In this document: positions 20,456 through 28,151 of the stretch, piece by piece | Position numbering within the stretch: position 1 is the first letter of the stretch | How the letters are laid out: every line of letters begins with the position of its first letter | NCBI GenBank assembly: GCA_013306675.1 | Contig: JABLUY010000233.1 | Coordinates: forward strand, 1-57,582 | DNA length: 57,582 nucleotides | Reading direction: 5' to 3' | From: Thraustochytrium sp. TN22 | Lineage: Eukaryota; Sar; Bigyra; Thraustochytrida; Thraustochytriidae | Notes under the pieces: generated by a model | Databases searched by the model: none | What the model saw: only the letters and a program-made list of their open reading frames with translations | What the model was told of the DNA's origin: nothing | Program-made: the position numbers and the translations under genes

Positions 20456-22054
20456 ATGGCGAGCCTGCACGCGCTGGCCGTGGCGGCGGCGCGGGCAGCG
20501 GCGCTGGCAACAGTGGTGGCGCTGCAGCTGCAGCACGTGGGCGGGTCGCGCGTGGTGAGCCCGGCCAGCGCGGCAGGCACGGAGCTCGCAACGACGGTGT
20601 TTGGCTTCAGCGAGGACGCCTGGCCGCCCGGCGCGGTGGTGGCGACGGCGTCGCGGGTGCAGCGCTTCGATGATGGGTGGTGCGACCACTGCCGCGGGCC
20701 GGCGCAAGGCGAGCAGGTTGATGCCAACACGACGCTGGTGCAGCTGAGCTACTCGGAGAGCTGCTTCAACTGCGGGTACAGCTGGCTCGCGCAGGTGAGC
20801 GCGCAGGTGGGCGCCGAAGCCACGCTCTGGTTCTCAGACGCAACAGCCGGCCACGAGTTCCGCGTGATCCACAGCTTCTCGAGCTGGGAGGCCGCCTCTG
20901 GCCTCCCGTTCTTTGAGCTGGGCGAGGACAGCGCCAACGCGCTGAGCCGCCTCATGTCCGAGGCGGAGGCCGCCGGGAGCGGCGCGGTGCGGGTCGATGT
21001 CATTGTGAACGAGAACCCTTGGGTGGATCTCTACGGCACACCGCTCATCGGCGTGCAGGTCTTGTGCGGCCTCATGTCGCTCTTCGCGCTCTCAGCTGCT
21101 CTTCTGCGGCTGCGCAAGTTCGTGCAGTGGTACCGGAGCGAGGGCTCTTACAAGGTGGCGGTGGTCATTTTGGCCGTGGAGGCCGCCTGCAACCTGCAGC
21201 GCCTCATCTACGCGACGGTAGACCCGTTCTGGAGCCGGCAGATCTTCTCGTACTCGGTGGGCCGCATCATGCTGACGCTGAGCATTCCGTTCGGACTCAT
21301 GGCGTCGGTCATTCTCTTTTTGGTGTGGAACGACCTGCTCAAGGCGTCGCACGCGCCGACCAGGTCGCTGCTCTTCCACCGGCAGTCCACGCGCTTGCTA
21401 TTTTTCAGCGTGTCGCTCGTGTTTCTGGGCGTCGAACTCACCATCAGCCTGCTTGCCACCGTGCAGGGCCGCGTGCTGCTCTCGGAGGCGGTCGCCCTGG
21501 CCGAGGCCGCCTTCTCGTTTTGCGTGGCCATCGCCGTCATCGTGGTGGGCAGCCGACTCATGAGGACCCTGAGCGGGGCGCCGCCGTCCAAGAGCGCGCA
21601 CGAACTCCTCTCGGGGGACGGCCGGTCCTCCAAGGCCTCGTCCAAGGACAAGGACTCGTATGAGGGCTATGTGCTACCCTCGCCACAGGTGGAGAGCGTG
21701 GCCACCTCCATGGAGCCCGCGCCGCCCAGTGACCTGCGCCTCGAATCCTCCGTGTCAGCGGACAGGCCGCGCACGCGGGCGCCCACGGCCACGGCGACCT
21801 TCCGCACGCCGGCGGTGAGCGGCTCGTCCAAGCGCATGCGGGGCCGCGCGGCGCGCAACCTGCGCCGCCTCACGTACAAGATCCTGCTTACCGCGACGCT
21901 GCTCATCCTCGGCGCCATCGTCATTGCGTTGGCCGGCCAAAGCGCCATTCTCTTCGTACCTGCGCCGCGCCTCGTCATCTTCTCACTCTTTTACCTCACG
22001 CAGTCGATGCGCTCCTACTTTACCGTGTCCTTCTTCGACCCGCGCCAGCGCTGA
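20456..22054 (+). CDS. Signal-peptide 7TM protein, orphan receptor-like
   Basis: A 532-residue protein. Residues 1-~30 form a signal peptide (Ala/Leu-rich hydrophobic core), followed by a ~160-residue extracellular domain with paired cysteines (WCDHC, CFNC). Seven hydrophobic segments start near residue 195 (GVQVLCGLMSLFALSAALL) and end near 525, with a long Ser/Lys-rich cytoplasmic loop between the fifth and sixth. A signal peptide, ectodomain and seven helices fit a GPCR-like or lipid/GOST-type 7TM receptor, but I see no motif that fixes a family. The ATG at 20456 is chosen because it begins the signal peptide; open sequence upstream is GC-driven. CACTGGCAG lies 176 bases upstream of this ATG. 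Confidence 0.78.
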   Translation: MASLHALAVAAARAAALATVVALQLQHVGGSRVVSPASAAGTELATTVFGFSEDAWPPGAVVATASRVQRFDDGWCDHCRGPAQGEQVDANTTLVQLSYSESCFNCGYSWLAQVSAQVGAEATLWFSDATAGHEFRVIHSFSSWEAASGLPFFELGEDSANALSRLMSEAEAAGSGAVRVDVIVNENPWVDLYGTPLIGVQVLCGLMSLFALSAALLRLRKFVQWYRSEGSYKVAVVILAVEAACNLQRLIYATVDPFWSRQIFSYSVGRIMLTLSIPFGLMASVILFLVWNDLLKASHAPTRSLLFHRQSTRLLFFSVSLVFLGVELTISLLATVQGRVLLSEAVALAEAAFSFCVAIAVIVVGSRLMRTLSGAPPSKSAHELLSGDGRSSKASSKDKDSYEGYVLPSPQVESVATSMEPAPPSDLRLESSVSADRPRTRAPTATATFRTPAVSGSSKRMRGRAARNLRRLTYKILLTATLLILGAIVIALAGQSAILFVPAPRLVIFSLFYLTQSMRSYFTVSFFDPRQR

Positions 22055-22225
22055 CCGTGAGCGAGACCGAGCGAGGGTCCTCATTGTTCTCTTCCCCCAG
22101 CGAAGGTCCTCATTGTTCTCTTTCCCTCCCCCAGTCGCCGCCGCGGCGCGCCATTGGGCTCCAGTCACTGGTCTGGAGCGTCCATGCAGATGAACCTTAA
22201 GCTTCTTTCAAGTAGGTGTTGAGCG

Positions 22226-22260
22226 TGAATGAATGAATGAATGAATGAATGATGATGATG
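22226..22260. repeat. (GAAT)n and (GAT)n microsatellite
   Basis: About six TGAA units pass directly into GAT units, in the 3' intergenic region between the convergent 7TM gene and FAM136A. Confidence 0.9.
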
Positions 22261-22342
22261 AAAATGTCAAATGCCAGGCCCTGCTGCAGGGTCAGGAACA
22301 CTCCAACTATCACGGGTAAATCTCTAACGACGCGCCTTTCAT

Positions 22343-22765
22343 TTACATGCGCTTGGCGGCCTGCTTGACGCGCTCAGCGATCTTGCTGAGCGAGGCCAGG
22401 TTCTCGTCGACGCACTTGTTGGCGCAGGCCTCGGCCTCCTTCTGCAAGCGGCTGATGAGCTCCGGCGTGTGCTTCTCCGGGTCGGCCGGGATCTGGTCCT
22501 GCGCGCGGTCGTTGCAGCTCATGGCGCAGCGCTGCAGCCGCTGCTGGAAGGTCTCGAGCTCCTGCGAGATGATGTTCTCCGTCTGCGCGGTCTTGGCCTG
22601 GCACTGCTGCACGCACTGCTGCAGGCCTTCGTTGCCCGTGGCCGCGTCGCAGCACTTGGCGCTGCACAGGAACGCCTCCTTGCGCATCGGCCGCAGCTGC
22701 GTCTTCTCCACCGAGTCCAGCATGCCTTCCACGGCGCGCTGCACGCGCGCATTGGCGTCGCCCAT
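22343..22765 (-). CDS. FAM136A: FAM136A homologue, mitochondrial CX3C-cysteine protein
   Basis: A 140-residue helical protein with four CX3C pairs: C34/C38, C51/C55, C80/C84 and C114/C118. The blocks RCAMSCNDRAQD and CANKCVDENL match the FAM136A (DUF842) family closely in spacing and sequence. Twin CX3C helical hairpins are typical of substrates of the intermembrane-space disulfide relay, and FAM136A is known as a mitochondrial protein that supports intermembrane-space proteostasis. Length equals the animal protein (about 138). The ATG at 22765 is chosen because it begins the conserved helix; upstream in-frame sequence is a CAGG-repeat leader. It converges on the 7TM gene and is divergent from the coiled-coil gene at 23393. 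Confidence 0.93.
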   Translation of the reverse strand: MGDANARVQRAVEGMLDSVEKTQLRPMRKEAFLCSAKCCDAATGNEGLQQCVQQCQAKTAQTENIISQELETFQQRLQRCAMSCNDRAQDQIPADPEKHTPELISRLQKEAEACANKCVDENLASLSKIAERVKQAAKRM

Positions 22766-23392
22766 CCTGCCTGCCTGCCTGCCTGCTCGCCTGCCTGCCT
22801 GCCTGCCTGCCGCTCCCTGCTCCGCGCCCGCTCCACCGCTCGCAGGCCCGCCACGATCCCGCTTTGCCCTCCCGCGCCGCGCCGCGCCGCGGAGCCCGCC
22901 GCCGCGCCTTCGCGACCGCCTCCGACGTGAGATCAGTGGCGGCGCAGCGCCGCCGCCCCTGCGCGAAGCCACTGCGCGAAGCCACTTCACCGCGCCACTT
23001 ACATCTTCCCCTGCTGTCACTGCAGGCACTGGCAGGTCAGGCCGCTGCCTGCGAGCGCGCCTCGCGCCACTTGCGCGCCGCCCGAGCCCACTTGCGCCAA
23101 GGCCGCCCAAGGGCTTCAAGCGGCCCGAGCAGCCCCGAGCACTGGCAGGCAGCGTTCGCCGAGCTGAGTGCTGCGGGTCTGAGGGACCGAGTGACCGAGG
23201 CCTCCTAGCCTCATTCGCTCATCAGCGCGTTCCGCCGCGTTCCGCCGCGTTCCAGTGTTCCTCTCTGGTGACCCTGAAGTTGAACGACCGTGTTCCGGCG
23301 TTCATGAGGAGCGTTCTTAGCGGCCGGGCCGGGCCAGGCGCGGGACAACCGCCGCGGCGGCGCGGGCGCGGCAGACGCGGCGCGCGCGCGCG
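22766..23392. promoter_or_regulatory. Divergent spacer with CACTGGCAG sites and CCTG repeats
   Basis: Separates FAM136A from the coiled-coil gene. It opens with a (CCTG)n tract at 22766-22811 abutting the FAM136A start codon, so that transcript would have a CAGG-repeat leader. CACTGGCAG occurs at 23027-23035, immediately after CACTGCAGG, and again at 23140-23148. TTCCGCCGCG is tandemly repeated near 23229-23250. A bidirectional promoter is inferred. Confidence 0.5.
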
Positions 23393-24991
23393 ATGGCGAC
23401 GGCGACGGGCGGCGGCGGCGGCGGCGGGGGAGGAGGAGGAGGAGGAGGAGGCCCGGCGCGGCGCGCCAGCGGCGAGGACGTGTTGCGCTGGCTGCGGCTG
23501 GCGGGCAAGGGCGAGGGGGGCGACGGCGGCGGCGGCGGCGTGACGTACGTGCCGCGCGGCGCCTTCGCGGCGGAGCGCCTGCTGGACAGGCACGATGTGG
23601 CGTACATGCAGCGCGGCGCCAAGGCAGCTGACGTGCTGAGCTGGATGACGGCCACGCTGCGCGACGCGGACGAGGTCGACAGGCTCAAGCGCAACGCGCA
23701 GGTGCTGCTGGCCAAGGAGCAGCACAACCTGCAGGGCCGAGAGCAGGGGCAGGGGCGGGACGAGGGCGAAGGCGAGGGGCGTGAGGAGGCCCAGCTGCGC
23801 GAACTGCGCGCAGAGGCGTGCAAGCTGGAGGACGAGGTGGCGCGCCTCGTCGCGGACTTGCAGACGGAGCAGGGGCGCGAGGAGGACGCGGACCGCGAGA
23901 CGGATGAGGCGCTGCGAGAGGCGCTGGCGCTCGAGGCGCTCGTGGAGTCCAGTCAGGCCCGCCGCCAGGAGATGGACCGCCTCGGTAGTATTCTGCGAGA
24001 GTCGGCCGCCGTGCCGGCGCTCAACACGCTGGAAACCGCATGCTCAGCGCAGGCCAAGGCGCTTTCGGCCGTTCCGTCAAGCGCCAGCGCCGTGGAGCCC
24101 AAGGGCAGCCCAGCGGACGCGCCTGAGCGCGGCGATCCGCTGTCCCCTGCTGGGCGCGGCGGGGACGAGGATGCGCTCGCAGAGCAGCTTGCGAGGCTCA
24201 TGGACCTGCGCGAGGAGCGCAAGCAGCTCGAGGCCGAGCTCGGTGCTCATGGCGAGGCTGCTGTCACCGAGGCCGATGCACTCCGCGACGCCGGGCTCTC
24301 GGCGGCGCTCCTGGCGGCACAAGGCCTGCAGGGCGACCTGGAGGCGGAGCTCAGCGCTCTCCAACGCGAGTATCAGCACACGCACGATGCGCAGGCCGCG
24401 TACAGGGACCTGCTGGCGCAGCTTGATGCTGTGCCGGAGCGTGCCGCCGCGCTTGAGCAGAAAGGCCGCAGCGCGTACGCGGAGCTGACTGAGGTCTGCG
24501 AGGGCGCCATGCGCCTCTCCCAGAAGCAGCTCGTGCACGACCTGCAGCAGGCGGTGGACGTCTGCACCGTGCGCGACATTCTCGAAACTCGGCAGGCCGT
24601 CGCCGCGACCCCGCCGCCGGACATGCGGACCTCCGTAAAACAAGGCGGGAGCAACGGCAGTAGCGGTGAACTCGCCTCCTCGCGGGACGACTCCGTCCTT
24701 GAACGGGTCGAGCAGGCGCAGCGTGAGGCCGACGAGGTAAACCGAGGCGGCCTATCGCGCATGGCTGCGAGTCGCGACGAGCTGGCGCCAGCACGGGCGC
24801 GCGAGGCACTGGAGCAGGCGCAAAGAACGGCAGATTGCTTACACCAAATTTCAGTCGACGCGGACGCTATGCGCGCGGGTCTCGCGCGCGCCACGAGTGA
24901 CGCCATTGCGCGGACCGCAGTTGCAGTGGACGCATGGTGGGACCAGCCCGCGAAAGCGGCGCTGGAGCGCGCCGATCTCGAGGCATCCTGA
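23393..24991 (+). CDS. Coiled-coil protein with N-terminal helical domain
   Basis: A 532-residue protein starting with a ~14-residue Gly run. Residues ~25-110 form a small helical domain containing EDVLRWLRLAG, a tyrosine/proline turn and LSWMTATLRDADEV. From ~115 onward the chain is largely coiled coil, broken by a Ser/Pro-rich linker near 225-245, with a late helical block ending VAVDAWWDQPAKAAL. A small N-terminal domain followed by long coiled coils is seen in augmin (HAUS3-like) and other spindle or kinetochore subunits, so HAUS3 is one possibility, but I cannot confirm it. There are no membrane segments. The ATG at 23393 is the first in frame after GC-rich leader sequence. Confidence 0.75.
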   Translation: MATATGGGGGGGGGGGGGGGPARRASGEDVLRWLRLAGKGEGGDGGGGGVTYVPRGAFAAERLLDRHDVAYMQRGAKAADVLSWMTATLRDADEVDRLKRNAQVLLAKEQHNLQGREQGQGRDEGEGEGREEAQLRELRAEACKLEDEVARLVADLQTEQGREEDADRETDEALREALALEALVESSQARRQEMDRLGSILRESAAVPALNTLETACSAQAKALSAVPSSASAVEPKGSPADAPERGDPLSPAGRGGDEDALAEQLARLMDLREERKQLEAELGAHGEAAVTEADALRDAGLSAALLAAQGLQGDLEAELSALQREYQHTHDAQAAYRDLLAQLDAVPERAAALEQKGRSAYAELTEVCEGAMRLSQKQLVHDLQQAVDVCTVRDILETRQAVAATPPPDMRTSVKQGGSNGSSGELASSRDDSVLERVEQAQREADEVNRGGLSRMAASRDELAPARAREALEQAQRTADCLHQISVDADAMRAGLARATSDAIARTAVAVDAWWDQPAKAALERADLEAS

Positions 24992-25258
24992 GGACTGTGC
25001 GAGAGAAGAAAGAATGAGATGGGCGCGGTCAGGGCGCACCTTTGCATGCACGGCAGTTCTGCATGAATATACGCGCCTCCCGCGACCTGCCTCTCCTTCG
25101 TGTCTCTTCTTTTCTGTTTTTCTGTTTGTCTGTCTGTCTGTCTGTCTGACTGTCTATCTCCCACCCTGACTCACTTCCCTGTAACAAAGCATGCGCGCAC
25201 GCATGTGCGTGCGCGCGATTGTCCCTGTCTTTCACTCGCTTGCACTTCGCTTGCTCGC

Positions 25259-27679
25259 TCAGAAGTCATAGTCGTCGTCCCTGGAGCGACGGTTGTTCCG
25301 GCGGCGCGGCGGCGGCATGTTGCCGTGGTTGCGCGAACGCGAGGAGCCAAAGTCAAAGTCGTCCGCGGCGTCCCGATCCCAGGACGAGGACCGCGCCCGA
25401 CCCCGCGGAGCCCGATCGTAGTGGTCGCCATAGTTGTCGTTCCTGTTGTTGTTGCGCGGGCCGCGGCCGCGCGGCGGCTGCGAGAAGCCTCGCGACTTGG
25501 AGCCGAACTTCTTGTTGTTGTTGCTGTTGAAGTTCTTCTTGTTGTCGCGGCGCTGCGTGGACCGGAGCGGGGGCAGGGCGCCCTCCACGTAGTTGCAGTC
25601 AGGGTGGGCCACGAGGCGCGCGGCCACCTGCTTGCGCACATCCACCAGGACTGCCGAGCCGTCCATGGTGACGGCAACGGCATCCACGAGCTGGCGCTCG
25701 TCCAGCAGGAGCTGCACCGTCGGGTCGTCCGAGTCCGCCAGGGTGCCCTGGATCAGGTCCTCCATCGTGCGGCGCAGGCGGCTCGCATCACGGCCCGAGA
25801 GCTGGCGGCCGCCGCCCACGTTGCCGACGTAGTTCTCGCCGGAAAAGCGCAGGGTGACGTAGTCCGCGAAACCGGTGATGGCCGAGAAGTCGGCCGCCGC
25901 GTTGCCAGCATGGGAGAGCGAGAGCGAACCAGCCAAAAGGTGGATGAAGTTCTCGTCGACGCTCGCGCCGGCAGCCACCTCACGCGCCAGGCGGCGCGCC
26001 AGCGGCTCGAAGGAGCTCCGGTCGTGGTCGCTGACGCTCCTCAGGCGCGCCTCCAGCTCGACCGCCGAGGCGGCCGCCATGCTGGCGCTGCCCGGCACGG
26101 CGTGGCGCGTGAAATTAATGCCGATCAGCCTCTCCAGCTGGCGCATGTCGGACTCCTCGCGCTGGTTGTAAATGACAATGTTACGCCCGGCGCGGCCGGC
26201 ACGACCCGTGCGGCCCGTGCGGTGCACGAAGGAGTCGCGGTCCTGCGGCAGCGACATGTGGATGACCAGGTCGACCTGCGGGATGTCCAGGCCGCGCGCC
26301 GCCACGTCCGTGGCCACCATGCACTGCACACGGCCCTCCCGGAAGCTCTTGAGCGTGCTCTCGCGCAGGTTCTGCGACATATCGCCATGCATGGGCGCGC
26401 ACACCACACCGGTCGCGCTGATGGCCTCGCTGACCGCCAGCTCGTTGCACTGCGCCTTGGTCGAGCAAAAGACCAGCGCGCGCTTGGGCGCGTCGCCCTT
26501 GCAGTGCAGACTCAGTACCGACGCGATGGCGCCGTACCGGTTCGCACCCTGCACCTGCATGGAGATCATCTCGATCGAGTCCGGAATCTTGGCGTTGTCC
26601 TCGCCCACCAGGTCGATCAGCTTGCCATTGTTCAGGTGGCGCAGCGCAATCTCGCGGATCTCCGGCGCCACCGTCGCGGAGAAGAGCAGGTTCTGCCGCT
26701 CCGTCTTGGGCGGCATGTAGCCGTAGATCTCCTCGATCTGGTCCTTGAAGCCGATCTTGAGCATCTCGTCCGCCTCGTCCAGGATCGCGAAGCGCACCTG
26801 GTCCAGCCGCAGCGAGCCGCGGCTCAGCAGGTCAAAGATGCGGCCCGGCGTGCCCACCACCACGTCCACGTGCTGCCGCAGGCCCTGGAGCTGCGGCACG
26901 ATGTCCGTGCCGCCGTACAGCGCCTGCACCTTGAGCTGCGGGGCCACGCGCTCGAACTCCGCCTGAACCTGCTTGGCCAGCTCGCGTGTCGGCGCCATAA
27001 CGACCGCAGCCGGCGCGCCGCGCGTGCCGCGCGACTTCTGGTTCTTGTCCTGCTCCTGCAGCAGCGCATTCAGGACAGGCAGCCCGAAGGCCAGCGTCTT
27101 GCCGGAACCCGTGCGCGACCGCACGACCATGTCCTCGCCGGCACTCACCGCCTCAAACGTGCGCGTCTGCACCGGAAACAGCTTGTCGATGCCGTTGCGC
27201 CGCAGCTGCCGCTCCAGAAGCGGGTGCAGGTCGAACCGCGAAATGCTGTTCTCGTCGCCCGCGCCGCTTGTGGCGGCCGCGCCGCGCGCCCCGGCCGCCA
27301 CGTCGTCATCGTCATCGTCATCGTCTGAGTCCGAGTCGTCCTCCAGGTCTTCCAGGGCCTGGAGCATGGCTGCCGCGCCCTGGCGGCTGCCGCGGCCGGC
27401 CTTGGGCACGCCCCGGCGCGCGTCGCGCTTCGCCAGGGCCTCCTCCTCCTCGTCCAACTCCCACGGCAGCACATTGACATTGTTCGGAAACTTGCGGTCC
27501 AGGCTATCCACCGTCATGCGCGGCCCGCCGCGCGCCTCGCGCGCCTGCGCAGGCGCCTCGACCTCCGGCACGGACGACTTGCCGCGCGCGGCGGCGCCGG
27601 CGGCCGCCCTCTGCAGCACCGCGCCGCGCCGCGCCGCGCCGGCGCGGGCGGCTCTCCTCGCGGCCACTGCCGTCCACAT
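25259..27679 (-). CDS. DEAD-box RNA helicase with GUCT domain (DDX21/RH3-like), probably organellar
   Basis: An 806-residue helicase. The first ~40 residues are rich in Arg and Ala with no acids, like a mitochondrial presequence. An acidic stretch (~115-130) precedes the Q-motif region at ~148. Motif I is RTGSGKT at ~187, Ia is PTRELA, Ib is TPGRI, II is DEAD at ~300, III is SAT, and VI is HRTGRTGRAG at ~486. A GUCT-like domain (~540-640) follows, with an Arg/Gly/Asn-rich, RNA-binding tail to the end. GUCT domains mark DDX21/DDX50 and the plant RH3/RH7 group, which act in rRNA processing or organellar RNA folding and splicing. The N-terminus favours a mitochondrial role over a nucleolar one; this is inference. 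All core motifs look intact, so it should be an active ATPase. Confidence 0.92.
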   Translation of the reverse strand: MWTAVAARRAARAGAARRGAVLQRAAAGAAARGKSSVPEVEAPAQAREARGGPRMTVDSLDRKFPNNVNVLPWELDEEEEALAKRDARRGVPKAGRGSRQGAAAMLQALEDLEDDSDSDDDDDDDDVAAGARGAAATSGAGDENSISRFDLHPLLERQLRRNGIDKLFPVQTRTFEAVSAGEDMVVRSRTGSGKTLAFGLPVLNALLQEQDKNQKSRGTRGAPAAVVMAPTRELAKQVQAEFERVAPQLKVQALYGGTDIVPQLQGLRQHVDVVVGTPGRIFDLLSRGSLRLDQVRFAILDEADEMLKIGFKDQIEEIYGYMPPKTERQNLLFSATVAPEIREIALRHLNNGKLIDLVGEDNAKIPDSIEMISMQVQGANRYGAIASVLSLHCKGDAPKRALVFCSTKAQCNELAVSEAISATGVVCAPMHGDMSQNLRESTLKSFREGRVQCMVATDVAARGLDIPQVDLVIHMSLPQDRDSFVHRTGRTGRAGRAGRNIVIYNQREESDMRQLERLIGINFTRHAVPGSASMAAASAVELEARLRSVSDHDRSSFEPLARRLAREVAAGASVDENFIHLLAGSLSLSHAGNAAADFSAITGFADYVTLRFSGENYVGNVGGGRQLSGRDASRLRRTMEDLIQGTLADSDDPTVQLLLDERQLVDAVAVTMDGSAVLVDVRKQVAARLVAHPDCNYVEGALPPLRSTQRRDNKKNFNSNNNKKFGSKSRGFSQPPRGRGPRNNNRNDNYGDHYDRAPRGRARSSSWDRDAADDFDFGSSRSRNHGNMPPPRRRNNRRSRDDDYDF

Positions 27680-28151
27680 TCTCGCTTTCCTCCTCCTCCT
27701 TCTCCTCCTCGCTCTAGCTCAGCTAGCCCTCGTCCAGCTCCTGCTCGCGGTCCGCGCCGCGCGCGTGCTTGCACTCGGGGTTCTTGGCGTTCCTCGCGGC
27801 CACCCCTCGCGTCCGGACCGCCTTGGCCGGCGCGACCGAGCTCGGGCTCGATCGACGCGCCCTGTTCCGGAGCCGCTGGCCTGCCTGCCCGCCCGCCGCC
27901 CGCCGCCTCGCGCGTCCTTGGCGGCCGCGCAGAACTAGTTCTGGCCGCCCACCACCCGATCGCAGGCTCCGCCAAACTCCGCGTGCGGACTCCGCGCGCC
28001 ACCGGACCCGGGCCGCCGCGGCGCCGCACCGGACCCGGGCGGCAGTCTATCTGCGCAACACATTTTCGCGCGGCCATCCAGTTTTGCAATCAACGCTCAG
28101 GCGGCAGCGGCGGCGGCAGCGGCGGCGACAGCGGCGGCGCGGCGCAGCGCG
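27680..28151. promoter_or_regulatory. Divergent spacer between helicase and PUS7
   Basis: A 472-base spacer that must hold both 5' ends. It contains the 14-bp palindrome CAGAACTAGTTCTG at 27930-27943, itself inside an imperfect GGCGGCC...GGCCGCC palindrome, and a pair of CACCGGACCCGGGC-like direct repeats near 27999-28040. CACTGGCAG is absent. Confidence 0.4.

Noticed and set aside
25100-27328. 742-codon open frame antisense to the DEAD-box helicase
   Set aside because: All helicase motifs are on the minus strand; the plus frame is an Arg/His/Val-rich shadow.
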